Assembly: GCA_021833825.1 (NCBI GenBank)
Contig: JAKBEL010000010.1
Location: 1 to 64,000, forward strand
Source: a bacterium
GTDB lineage: Bacteria > Babelota > Babeliae > Babelales > Vermiphilaceae
DNA: 64,000 nt
Direction of reading: 5' to 3'
Below, piece by piece: positions 18,561-26,151 of this stretch. The position numbers were made by a program, and so were the translations under genes. The notes under the pieces were generated by a model that saw only the letters and a program-made list of their open reading frames with translations, was not told the DNA's origin and did not search any database. Each line of letters opens with the position of its first letter. Positions within the stretch are counted from its first letter, which is position 1.

Positions 18561-18833
18561 TTATTCAATTTTTTCAAATATTTCAACTGTTGGCTTAACT
18601 GGCTTAATTATGCAGTTTAAGGAATGTTCGCTCAGCATCTGAATGCTCAATGATGAGGTTGATGGCAATCCGAAATCTGTAAGATAAACCTGCTTACCAT
18701 CAGTTAGCATGTTTCGAAAATGAAAATTGAAATGCACGATCTCATGTGAACGCATACATTTAGTTAAAGCTTCAATATTTGCAAATACCATCTTAAAAGC
18801 AGCTGTTGCAGCTTTTTCTCCTTTTGTAAATCT
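18561..18833 (-). pseudogene. Protein-kinase-like gene, 5'-truncated remnant
   Basis: The open frame begins after a TAA near 18834 without a start codon (first residues ERFTKGEKAATAAFK) and contains HEIVHFNFHFRNMLTDG followed by VYLTDFGLPS. These match the catalytic loop (HxDxxxxN, here HFNFHFRN with Asp lost) and the DFG motif of Ser/Thr protein kinases. The N-lobe is absent, so no active kinase can be made. The remnant sits exactly where the integrated element appears to end, suggesting that integration or later deletion removed the 5' part. Confidence 0.6.
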
Positions 18834-18848
18834 CTCTTATAAGTATTA

Positions 18849-19685
18849 TTATTTGTTATATGAAAATGGCTTTCTATGTAACCAATAATGAAAAAAGTTT
18901 CTCGTTTTTTCTTTGCAAAGCACAAGAAGTAATTCATTAGATGAAAGCTTTATGGGTTGTATTTTTGATTTTTGATACCATCTTTCTAAAATGGGTTGCG
19001 GCAATGTAAAGCTAGCAATTTTGCTATTAGATTGGCCTTGTATAAAAATAATATCTTTATTAGGTCCTATTACAAAGATAGGGTCTTTTTCACCGCAGAA
19101 CCAATATTCAGGATAATTAATGTGTATGAAAAATGCGTGAGCATTTTCAGTTACTTTAATAATAGATTTTTCACAAAAAGTATCATTAATAGGTTCTTCT
19201 TGAGAATAAATGACTTTCCCATAATTATCGCTTCCACTTTCTTTCCAGTTTTGTGTGTCAAAATGCTGTAAAGCTTGACCAGCTTCTTCAACGCTAAAGT
19301 TTTTAATATAATTTCCATTTTTATCAGAAAGAGCAATGAAATATCCTGGAGATGATTTCCAATCATCATCATATTTAATTGCATAAGTTGCTACTTTGGG
19401 CTTCGGAGCTTCTGGATCTATTAGTTTACTATAAGCTTTTTCAAATTCTGGAAAATTGACTTTTCCTAATGCTTTTTCGGGTACCTTGGTTATTTCATTG
19501 CCTGATGCATCATAAAACGTTGCGTAACCGAAAGGATAAGGAATGCCTATTCCAGGAAAGGAGTGTTCTTTACCGCGAATTATGAAATAAGACGCTCCTT
19601 TGATTATAGATGCACTGTCATCTTTGCTCGCTATTGCCATAGGCATTAAATAGGCAAGTATTAATACATTTATTTTTTTGATCAT
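18849..19685 (-). CDS. Exported hypothetical protein, paralog of the 245-aa protein at 32.9 kb
   Basis: This 278-residue protein has a signal peptide (MIKKINVLILAYLMPMAIAS). The C-terminal 110 residues align by eye with the protein at 32855-33592: an IK-to-FIHINYPEYWF segment, KDPIFVIG versus KNPLFMIG, and NFFHYWLHRKP versus NFLYDWWYGKR near the end. No named domain is recognised. The start ATG follows the stop of the upstream gene by 4-bp overlap, so the pair is probably co-transcribed. Role unknown, exported. Confidence 0.7.
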   Translation of the reverse strand: MIKKINVLILAYLMPMAIASKDDSASIIKGASYFIIRGKEHSFPGIGIPYPFGYATFYDASGNEITKVPEKALGKVNFPEFEKAYSKLIDPEAPKPKVATYAIKYDDDWKSSPGYFIALSDKNGNYIKNFSVEEAGQALQHFDTQNWKESGSDNYGKVIYSQEEPINDTFCEKSIIKVTENAHAFFIHINYPEYWFCGEKDPIFVIGPNKDIIFIQGQSNSKIASFTLPQPILERWYQKSKIQPIKLSSNELLLVLCKEKTRNFFHYWLHRKPFSYNK

Positions 19686-20455
19686 AAAATTATCCGTAGT
19701 TTAAAATTTTTTGAAAACAAACAACAATGCTCCAATAAGTCATCTTTAATAGCAGGTTTGTATTGGACTAACATATCATATATAGTATTATATAGAGCGC
19801 TGTGAGCAATAAGAAGCTCAACTAATACATTAAATCCTGCTGGAGCTGTATCAATAACCTGTAAAAGTATTTGCATCCAATCTTGTGCATGAGGACAAAA
19901 TTCTGCATCAGAATAGAGAGCGCAGAATAGTTCTATGGAAGGACATAAAAAATGTGCAGCTGCTTTTGGATGATACTTGATGATCGCAGTCAAAACATTT
20001 GGGTGCACTTGAGATTGAAACTGTATTGATTTGCCATCCCTTGCATTAATCACGGTCATATGCATCTGTTTCAGCACAGGAGCAATGAATTTTTCTGCTA
20101 TGATAGCATCATCTTTGATAAGATCTATAATAGGCCAAGCTTCATGGCATATTCCACAACGATCTACAAATATTTCTACAAATAATGGATTGTTAATGAG
20201 AGCGGTCACATTTTCTTTGGGAACATGTTTTTTGAGCAATAGAGCCTCATAAAACTTGTCAGCCAGAATACGCATTGAGTTATGATCAGTTAAGTAACGC
20301 TCAAGCTGGGAGGATTCACATGTGCATATATCAACATAATTAACGTAGGTGGATAAACAATATGTTCTTATACTTTGCAACACGGGCGTACTCTTGGTTG
20401 TAACTGGTATTATCAATACGCTTGCTAGTGTTAGTATCTTTATTTTTTTTGACAT
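19682..20455 (-). CDS. Exported alpha-helical protein, copy A of a recently duplicated pair
   Basis: The 257-residue protein has a signal peptide (MSKKIKILTLASVLIIPVT). Its mature part (from QSIRTYCLSTYVNY onward) is nearly identical to the protein at 34601-35380. The shared DNA spans roughly 19746-20380 here and 34655-35300 there, while the signal peptides and the last residues differ. Cysteine pairs (DICTCESS, DRCGICHEAW) suggest disulfides. Function unknown. A GAGGT box precedes the start. Confidence 0.75.
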   Translation of the reverse strand: MSKKIKILTLASVLIIPVTTKSTPVLQSIRTYCLSTYVNYVDICTCESSQLERYLTDHNSMRILADKFYEALLLKKHVPKENVTALINNPLFVEIFVDRCGICHEAWPIIDLIKDDAIIAEKFIAPVLKQMHMTVINARDGKSIQFQSQVHPNVLTAIIKYHPKAAAHFLCPSIELFCALYSDAEFCPHAQDWMQILLQVIDTAPAGFNVLVELLIAHSALYNTIYDMLVQYKPAIKDDLLEHCCLFSKNFKLRIIL

Positions 20456-20493
20456 ATTTATCGAACCTCTATTAAAATCTTACTGGAAAGCCA

Positions 20494-21387
20494 TTACAAC
20501 CAAGGTATTAAACCACCCAATGTAAGTGTATTAGCTATAGCAGAAGATAATACCCCTGTTACTTTTCTTTTTATTGATGCATGTCGTACAAAAGATGCAT
20601 AAGGAACATCATACTTAATGCTTATATCTTTATTATATTTTTGACAAGAGGCGATATATTGTTCTAGTAACGCTGTATTAGAATGTTCATCTAACCAACT
20701 AGTAGCTTTCAATGCTGCCTGCTCTAAATCAGTGCGTTCCTGCAAATTAATCCACTCATTTGCTAAAAATTGCTCAAAATCTTCTTTAGTTTTATACCCA
20801 ATCTTTAAGTTATTGCAGATCCTAAAATTGTGGAAGGCATCTTGTTGGAAATAAAAATTAATATCATCTAGCGCATATCCCAAACAAATACCACTCAAGT
20901 ATCCGAAGGTTATATCACGTGTATGCTGCTGCAAACAATAGTGATAATTATTTTTATATGTATTCAAAAAATTCAAAGCAGCCGCAAGAAGAGCTAAGGC
21001 CTTATCCCGGCCTTCATTCCTATATAATAATAGCATAGAACCTTGTGGCGATTCGATTTGCGCACAACGCATATCTGTTGTATTTTTAAGCAAGAAATGG
21101 ATATCTCTATCATTAAATACATACTGAAAATCTAACCAAACAACCGGTTTTTTTCCCAACAATAGACCTAATAGATGATAAGCATCGGAATTACGACCGG
21201 TTCCATAAAATTTTTCAGCGTCAAATACAGTTTCTTTATTAACATTATAAATAACGTAATCATCCGCTTTTTGTATTCCATACCGCGCTTTAACACGCGC
21301 AAGAACCGTTTCAACATTAGACTTTGACTCTGATGTACAAAACCCCAACACTACGGTCATATAAGCTATTATCAAACATTTATTCAT
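20494..21387 (-). CDS. Exported hypothetical protein
   Basis: The 297-residue protein carries an N-terminal signal peptide (MNKCLIIAYMTVVLGFC, possibly lipidated at Cys) and a mostly helical mature part ending in a hydrophobic segment (VLSSAIANTLTLGGLIPWL) that could anchor it. AGGGG lies upstream of the ATG. I recognise no domain. It is one of a run of leftward exported genes of unknown function. Confidence 0.65.
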   Translation of the reverse strand: MNKCLIIAYMTVVLGFCTSESKSNVETVLARVKARYGIQKADDYVIYNVNKETVFDAEKFYGTGRNSDAYHLLGLLLGKKPVVWLDFQYVFNDRDIHFLLKNTTDMRCAQIESPQGSMLLLYRNEGRDKALALLAAALNFLNTYKNNYHYCLQQHTRDITFGYLSGICLGYALDDINFYFQQDAFHNFRICNNLKIGYKTKEDFEQFLANEWINLQERTDLEQAALKATSWLDEHSNTALLEQYIASCQKYNKDISIKYDVPYASFVRHASIKRKVTGVLSSAIANTLTLGGLIPWL

Positions 21388-21486
21388 ATAGAAACCCCTA
21401 AAAAATATAAACCCTTAATCATTTATTAAAAGACTTTTTAGAACAGATGAGGTTATATTGCCCTTCAACTGATCGACTTTTATACA

Positions 21487-22269
21487 TTATGAATTAGCAA
21501 CTCGATGAGCCAGAAATTCTGTCCATTTCATCTGTTCATATAGTGATAATAACTGCTTAACACCAAGCAATCCCACCACTTCAGCAGCAAGAAACAATCT
21601 ATCGGCAGTCTGTGATAGCGTTGTATTCGAGCTTTTTCGGGCAGCAGCGCGTGTCACCGCATAAATTACCAAAAGGCGGTCGTGCATAGAGCCTCTATTC
21701 ATGATACTCGCTATTTCTGGATCAGTATTTTTGGTTAAAGGAGTCGTATACATTTGGCCAGAGAAAAAAGCATGTGGAGCCTTTTTGTATACAATATTAA
21801 TAAAATCAATCAGATCTTTTTCGGATACTGTATCTATTTCATTAGCAGCCATTGCAATAGCACGAAAAACAAGATCGCCATCTTTCAAAAGAGCTTCAGG
21901 TGATGCATTATTACCGGCAGCATCATTCTTTGTAGCATTATAAATGATAAGACCTACTGTACCATACAAAGGAACCTCTTTGGTTCCCACTTTTACAATA
22001 GTGCGCGGTGGGTGCGTTTCCTGCCATAGCTTTATATCGTCGCTTACAAGACAACCTAACCATTCTACAGCCTCTTGAGTAGGCTCTGGAAATTTCCGTT
22101 CAAAAAGGTCATCAAACCCTTCAAAATCTACTTTATACCGGTCTAAAACAGCCTTTTTAAGAGTATTATAGCAAATAAGATCATCTTCACTTAGTGTAAA
22201 TGAAGCTTCTTGCGCCAAAGATAAGCCAGCAAAACTGAATAAAAGACAAAAAAGAAAGTTGCGAACCAT
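21487..22269 (-). CDS. Exported hypothetical protein
   Basis: The 260-residue protein has a clear signal peptide ending in SLAQEA and a soluble helical mature part. GGAGG lies 6 nt before the ATG. No family recognised. Its leader, ribosome binding site and the first codons (MVRN) are nearly identical in DNA to those of the unrelated gene starting at 35380 (MIRN), so the regulatory region was copied independently of the coding part. Confidence 0.7.
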   Translation of the reverse strand: MVRNFLFCLLFSFAGLSLAQEASFTLSEDDLICYNTLKKAVLDRYKVDFEGFDDLFERKFPEPTQEAVEWLGCLVSDDIKLWQETHPPRTIVKVGTKEVPLYGTVGLIIYNATKNDAAGNNASPEALLKDGDLVFRAIAMAANEIDTVSEKDLIDFINIVYKKAPHAFFSGQMYTTPLTKNTDPEIASIMNRGSMHDRLLVIYAVTRAAARKSSNTTLSQTADRLFLAAEVVGLLGVKQLLSLYEQMKWTEFLAHRVANS

Positions 22270-22430
22270 AGATTTCCTCCATTAGATCTATTTTTTACAT
22301 ATGTCCATAATAACAATGTAGCATCAAAAGAGTCATTTGCCAAATATGATTTACGCCAAAGCCTCTTCTAATGAGCATTTTAGCACAGGTTCGCATGCCT
22401 GTTTTCCCCCTCAACAAATTGGTCAATGAA
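22265..22430 (-). repeat. Duplicated leader/promoter region, copy 1
   Basis: About 165 bp upstream of the 21487-22269 gene match 35376-35530 with scattered substitutions. Both copies contain the same promoter, ribosome binding site and a small hairpin at the CAGGTT/CCTG position. The downstream coding sequences are unrelated. Confidence 0.8.
22315..22343 (-). promoter_or_regulatory. Promoter of the 21487-22269 gene
   Basis: On the minus strand TTGGCA (22338-22343) and TACATT (22315-22320) are 17 bp apart, and the same arrangement is preserved in the repeat copy at 35426-35454. The spacing and its conservation in both copies support a real promoter. Confidence 0.55.
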
Positions 22431-22548
22431 TTCAACATATATATGAGTTTTAGATAGCTAAATCAAATTTAAAAGACATGTTTTATAGGGATCTATGCTA
22501 TATTGAACCTGCATTTTCCTATAGATTTCGATAAATAAGGAGAAAATT

Positions 22549-23151
22549 ATGGCACATTGGGGTTGGTACTGGGGAATAAAAAAGAAGCATATAGCAAAGA
22601 GGTTATGCTCTAGTTTGGCAAATATAGACTCCTTTCAGCTTCAAAAAGCAAATAGTATGAAAATATTTTACATTCAAAGTAATGGTACAACTGTCGTGAC
22701 TGGTGTAGAACACAAAGATCACCTTAGGATTAATATCGGCAAACAGGCTCAAACGGCCTATGAAATACCTATTGAGAAGATACCCTGCCATTATGGTGGC
22801 TTTAGACCCTATTTTAGGTGCCCTTTATGTGAGCGTCGATCAAGGATGTTATATTTTGATGGAAAAAGCTTATTACTTTGCAGGAAATGCCTTAACCTTA
22901 GCTATGAAACCCAGCAATTACGAACTTCTCGCAGACTTGATTATATGGCAACTAAAGTTAAGAAGCTCATAAAAGAAAAAGGTGGCAGTGTAAAATATAA
23001 CAAGAAGCCACCTCACATGCATCATGCTACCTATTACAATATGCGCAGCAAAATTATTGATTATGAAGGAAAATCTGAACAAGCGCATATGGATGAAATG
23101 GTTCAATGGTTTGGCGCTGAGCGAGTGTCAGCGTTTTTTAATGGTTTTTGA
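22549..23151 (+). CDS. Zinc-ribbon protein of unknown function
   Basis: The 200-residue protein contains one zinc ribbon, CPLCERR (Cys91, Cys94) and CRKCLNL (Cys111, Cys114), followed by YETQQLRTSRRLDY. This type of stand-alone ribbon protein occurs in mobile contexts, but I know no biochemical role; nucleic-acid binding is likely. AAGGAG precedes the ATG. It lies upstream of two GIY-YIG genes, and part of its 5' end also appears as a relic near 35.53 kb. Confidence 0.65.
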   Translation: MAHWGWYWGIKKKHIAKRLCSSLANIDSFQLQKANSMKIFYIQSNGTTVVTGVEHKDHLRINIGKQAQTAYEIPIEKIPCHYGGFRPYFRCPLCERRSRMLYFDGKSLLLCRKCLNLSYETQQLRTSRRLDYMATKVKKLIKEKGGSVKYNKKPPHMHHATYYNMRSKIIDYEGKSEQAHMDEMVQWFGAERVSAFFNGF

Positions 23152-23433
23152 TCAAAAATATGTATTTGGTTATCAAAGAATTTGAGCATAGGTTTAATGC
23201 TATTCCAGTTAAAAGTTCGAAGTGTTGGGATTATCTCCAGCCACGCTTCGCACCTGCTTCGCAGGGCTACGCCTGGCGCGGCCACTAAAGTTGAAGAAGT
23301 AAAATTAATATTGAATGTAGAGAAGAAGCGTGGCTGGGCGAAGTTCTGAATCTTATGAAGAACGTAGACGGACAGAGTAATTTAATCGTTTCATTGTAAC
23401 CTTCACTCCTGCTACGCAGATTCTTCAATTCTT
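23152..23433. repeat. GC-rich inverted repeats flanking the GIY-YIG genes
   Basis: The region is noticeably richer in G+C than its surroundings. It contains a perfect 13-bp inverted repeat CCAGCCACGCTTC (23237-23249) and its complement (23325-23337), plus CTTCGCACCTGCTTCGCAGG-type hairpins. Similar motifs recur after the first nuclease (23690-23890). They probably move together with the GIY-YIG cassettes. Confidence 0.55.
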
Positions 23434-23676
23434 ATGTATTTTGTTTATATTATAAAATCTCAAAAAACTCCCGATACATTTTATGTTGGTTATACTTTGA
23501 ATATAATATCAAGGTTAGAGAATCATAATACTGGCGGATCAGTTTATACTGCCCTTGATAGACCTTGGGAATTAGTATGGGCATGCTCTTTCAATGATAA
23601 GATAAAAGCGATTGACTTTGAGCGATATTTAAAATCACATTCAGGTAGAGCCTTTATGCAAAAGAGATTGGTGTGA
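23434..23676 (+). CDS. Stand-alone GIY-YIG endonuclease (first of two)
   Basis: The 80-residue protein is a single GIY-YIG nuclease domain of the UvrC/URI type: YFVYIIKS and FYVGYT give the two halves of the core motif, the Arg is in SRLENHN, and the metal-binding Glu is in FERYLKSHSG. Such minimal nucleases can behave as selfish homing-like elements. Ends KRLV, very similar to the second copy. No strong ribosome binding site is seen. Confidence 0.8.
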   Translation: MYFVYIIKSQKTPDTFYVGYTLNIISRLENHNTGGSVYTALDRPWELVWACSFNDKIKAIDFERYLKSHSGRAFMQKRLV

Positions 23677-23689
23677 TAACTGGCATTTA

Positions 23690-23890
23690 TACTGAAATAT
23701 CAGCCTTCGCGTAAAGCTTCGTATGGCACGGCCAGCTTCTCTAACGGATTGATGTTATTAATATGTTGATATTGCTAGTACCAAGCGAAGTATGGCTGGT
23801 GACCTTCGTCCTGTCCTTCGAAACTCGTAAGAGTGTAGTAGGAAGTAAGTGAGCGATAGCGAAACACGAAGTAGGTCCCTTCGTTTTTAT
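23690..23890. repeat. GC-rich spacer between the two GIY-YIG genes
   Basis: This stretch contains CCTTCGAAACTCGTAAGAG followed by TGTAGTAGGA, and repeated CTTCG/CGAAG elements that can fold on themselves. A closely related stretch, CTTCGAAGCTCGCAGGAGGG, is found at 35.58 kb, far from any nuclease gene, indicating that the spacer is a dispersed repeat. Confidence 0.55.
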
Positions 23891-23919
23891 ATGAATGTTT
23901 CTTTTGATAAATTATTATC

Positions 23920-24162
23920 ATGTATTATGTATATTTTCTTAGATCAACTACATATCCTGAAAAAACCTATGTTGGTTTTACCAATAATCTTTATCAACGT
24001 CTTGATCGGCATAATGCTGGTAGAGTTCCATCAACAAATGATTTTAAACCATGGGAATTGGTTGCTTATGTTGCATTAGAATCAGAAGGCAAGGCTAAAG
24101 AATTAGAAAAATATTTTAAAGTTGGCTCAGGTCATGCCTTCGCGCAGAAGAGGCTTTGGTAA
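23920..24162 (+). CDS. Stand-alone GIY-YIG endonuclease (second of two)
   Basis: This 80-residue GIY-YIG domain has YYVYFLRS and TYVGFT as the core motif, Arg in YQRLDRHN and Glu in LEKYFKVGSGH. It is clearly homologous to the first nuclease but diverged, so the pair is an old tandem duplication or two separate arrivals. It is followed by the inverted repeat GTCCTCC/GGAGGAC with a nested GCTC/GAGC stem at 24185-24215. Confidence 0.8.
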   Translation: MYYVYFLRSTTYPEKTYVGFTNNLYQRLDRHNAGRVPSTNDFKPWELVAYVALESEGKAKELEKYFKVGSGHAFAQKRLW

Positions 24163-24184
24163 AGTTTATTTCTACAATTTGCCC

Positions 24185-24215
24185 GTCCTCCATAGCTCCT
24201 TGAGCGACGGAGGAC
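24185..24215. repeat. Nested inverted repeat downstream of the second GIY-YIG gene
   Basis: GTCCTCC (24185-24191) pairs with GGAGGAC (24209-24215), with an inner GCTC-CTT-GAGC stem. It has no T run, so it is probably the end of the mobile cassette rather than a terminator. Confidence 0.5.
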
Positions 24216-24262
24216 AGCGATACTTAAAGTTTTTATGCACAAAATATTAATCGGATAAGCTT

Positions 24263-25246
24263 TTAAAGTGATTTATCTTCTACGCTGCCATAAAAACGCA
24301 TTTTTGAAGCACTATCAAGAGCTTTCAATGCAATCTCTTGTGTTTGTTTACCAGCAAGATCAGTTTTTTGTGTTAGATGCTTGATAAGATCGTCTTGTTC
24401 TTTGATTTTAAGCTGTAACGTTGAGATAATCTGCTGATTCAATTTGCATTCACTCGCATGTGCAGCTTGATCCAATGCGATGCGCTGATCATAATCTCGT
24501 GCGATGCGCTCTTGTACCTCTTTTTGTGTGGCTTTGATTGTTTTTTCAAGCTCTGCAGGGAACAGTTCAACCTGTTTTTTATAATGGGCGAAATCATCTT
24601 CATGAGCTTTGATGATCAATTCTCGCTCTTCTAATGCTTTTAAGGTTTCAATTTTTAGATGAGCTAACTCTCTTTCTAGAGTCTCTTTTTTCTGTTCATA
24701 GGTATCCAGGTCCTTCTTTTTTTTGAGTTCAAAAGCATAATGATATTCGTCCTGTTCACGTGCTAGCTGACGTTTGCGATTTTCAGTACGCTCTTTCTCT
24801 TCAAGCTCAATGAGCTCTTTTTCATGTTCCCATTTTGCGCGAGCTTCAGCTACTTCTTTGTCAAAGCGATTTTTGCACTCTTTTTGAGTTAAAAGTAAAG
24901 CTGCTAAGCTATCTGCGCTTTTTCGTATTTCATGAATTTCGTGTAAGTTTTTTGACTCGATTTGAATTGCAGTGCGAATATCGGTTAATCTTTTATATTC
25001 TTCTATAAGCTCCTGTTCTAGCATATCAAGTGATTGCCCAACATGAATTTTTACATCAGCAAGTTTTTTAACAATCTTGTTATCAGTCATGCTAGCAGCA
25101 ATATTTACCAATTCTTCCTCTTTCTCTTTTACGATCATCTGTTGATGACTTATTTGATTTTCTTGATTAACTTTTTTAAGCAATTCTTCATATGCTGCTA
25201 AAATCTCATTTTTTTTACTTTTTTCAGATATTTCCATGGTATGCAC
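24263..25246 (-). CDS. Cytosolic coiled-coil protein
   Basis: The 327-residue protein is almost wholly heptad-like and charged (for example ELIELEEKERTENRKRQLA and QKKETLERELAHLKIETLK), predicting a long coiled coil from about residue 10 to 300. There is no signal peptide. Two starts are possible, MHTMEIS or the ATG three codons later. Possibly a structural or scaffold protein; function unknown. Confidence 0.65.
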   Translation of the reverse strand: MHTMEISEKSKKNEILAAYEELLKKVNQENQISHQQMIVKEKEEELVNIAASMTDNKIVKKLADVKIHVGQSLDMLEQELIEEYKRLTDIRTAIQIESKNLHEIHEIRKSADSLAALLLTQKECKNRFDKEVAEARAKWEHEKELIELEEKERTENRKRQLAREQDEYHYAFELKKKKDLDTYEQKKETLERELAHLKIETLKALEERELIIKAHEDDFAHYKKQVELFPAELEKTIKATQKEVQERIARDYDQRIALDQAAHASECKLNQQIISTLQLKIKEQDDLIKHLTQKTDLAGKQTQEIALKALDSASKMRFYGSVEDKSL

Positions 25247-25439
25247 CTGTGCTATTTGGTTGTGTAATATAAGATCTATATAAGTATATCATGAAATAGT
25301 TCAAATGTTGACAGGCGTTTTTGCTCTAACAACAGTAGGCTAATTGCTTCTATTATTGTGATCATATGATACAATTATATGCTATAAAGAAGTTTAAAAA
25401 AAATTGACTGGAAGAGGTTAGACTAGCAAGGGATTATAA

Positions 25440-26030
25440 ATGAATGATATTTACAAACCATGTATTTGTAATAGTGGAAAAAAATTTAAATTTTGTTGTT
25501 ACGGTAAAATAAGTGGAAGCAAAAGTAAGGCGATTCCGGCTCAGTTATCAATTTCATACCCTTTGCATCTCTGTTTAGCAACAAAAAATTGGCAAGATGA
25601 AGGCTTAGCTCAGACGATGCTTGTAAGAATTATGCCTAATGGAAGATATATTTTTGCTATGTATTTGATTGATGTATGGTTCTTGGGTGTAAAAGACTGT
25701 GATATAAGGGTTGATATAAGTTTGGCTGAGGTTACTGCGATTAAAGATATCATGGCAATGAGCCAGACTCTTGTCCCTATTTCATATGAAGACTTGCGAA
25801 GCTTAGTGTTTGGAAGCATACATTATGCATACGATCAAGGATTTGCTCCTCATGATGACTGGGAACATGCAAAGTATATGCTTGAACCGGAAAGATCATT
25901 TGATAATAAATTTAAATTTGGTCGAAACGGTAAGCCATGTTATATACAAGGTCCTTATGATGAAGCAAATGGCGTATTTGGCCATAGACGGATAAAACAT
26001 CCGCAAAAGCTTGAAATGCAAAATGGTTAA
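25440..26030 (+). CDS. SEC-C motif protein
   Basis: The 196-residue protein starts with a SEC-C zinc-binding motif (CICNSGKKFKFCC, residues 8-20) like that at the end of SecA, followed by a domain of unknown function rich in aromatic residues. SEC-C proteins bind zinc and often nucleic acids or ribosomes. An AGGGA box precedes the start. Single gene, no clear operon. Confidence 0.7.
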   Translation: MNDIYKPCICNSGKKFKFCCYGKISGSKSKAIPAQLSISYPLHLCLATKNWQDEGLAQTMLVRIMPNGRYIFAMYLIDVWFLGVKDCDIRVDISLAEVTAIKDIMAMSQTLVPISYEDLRSLVFGSIHYAYDQGFAPHDDWEHAKYMLEPERSFDNKFKFGRNGKPCYIQGPYDEANGVFGHRRIKHPQKLEMQNG

Positions 26031-26151
26031 GTTTAAGGAGGATCGTACCTATATAAGTTTTTTACAGCTTTAATCAATTTGTCGGTTAAAGCCGGTAATT
26101 TTCAGCGACAATGAATAACATTATTATTGATTAATACAGCGAAAGAACAAC

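Noticed and set aside
23152-24215. CRISPR array
   Set aside because: The repeats are not regularly spaced, differ in sequence and are inverted rather than direct; no Cas genes are in the window.
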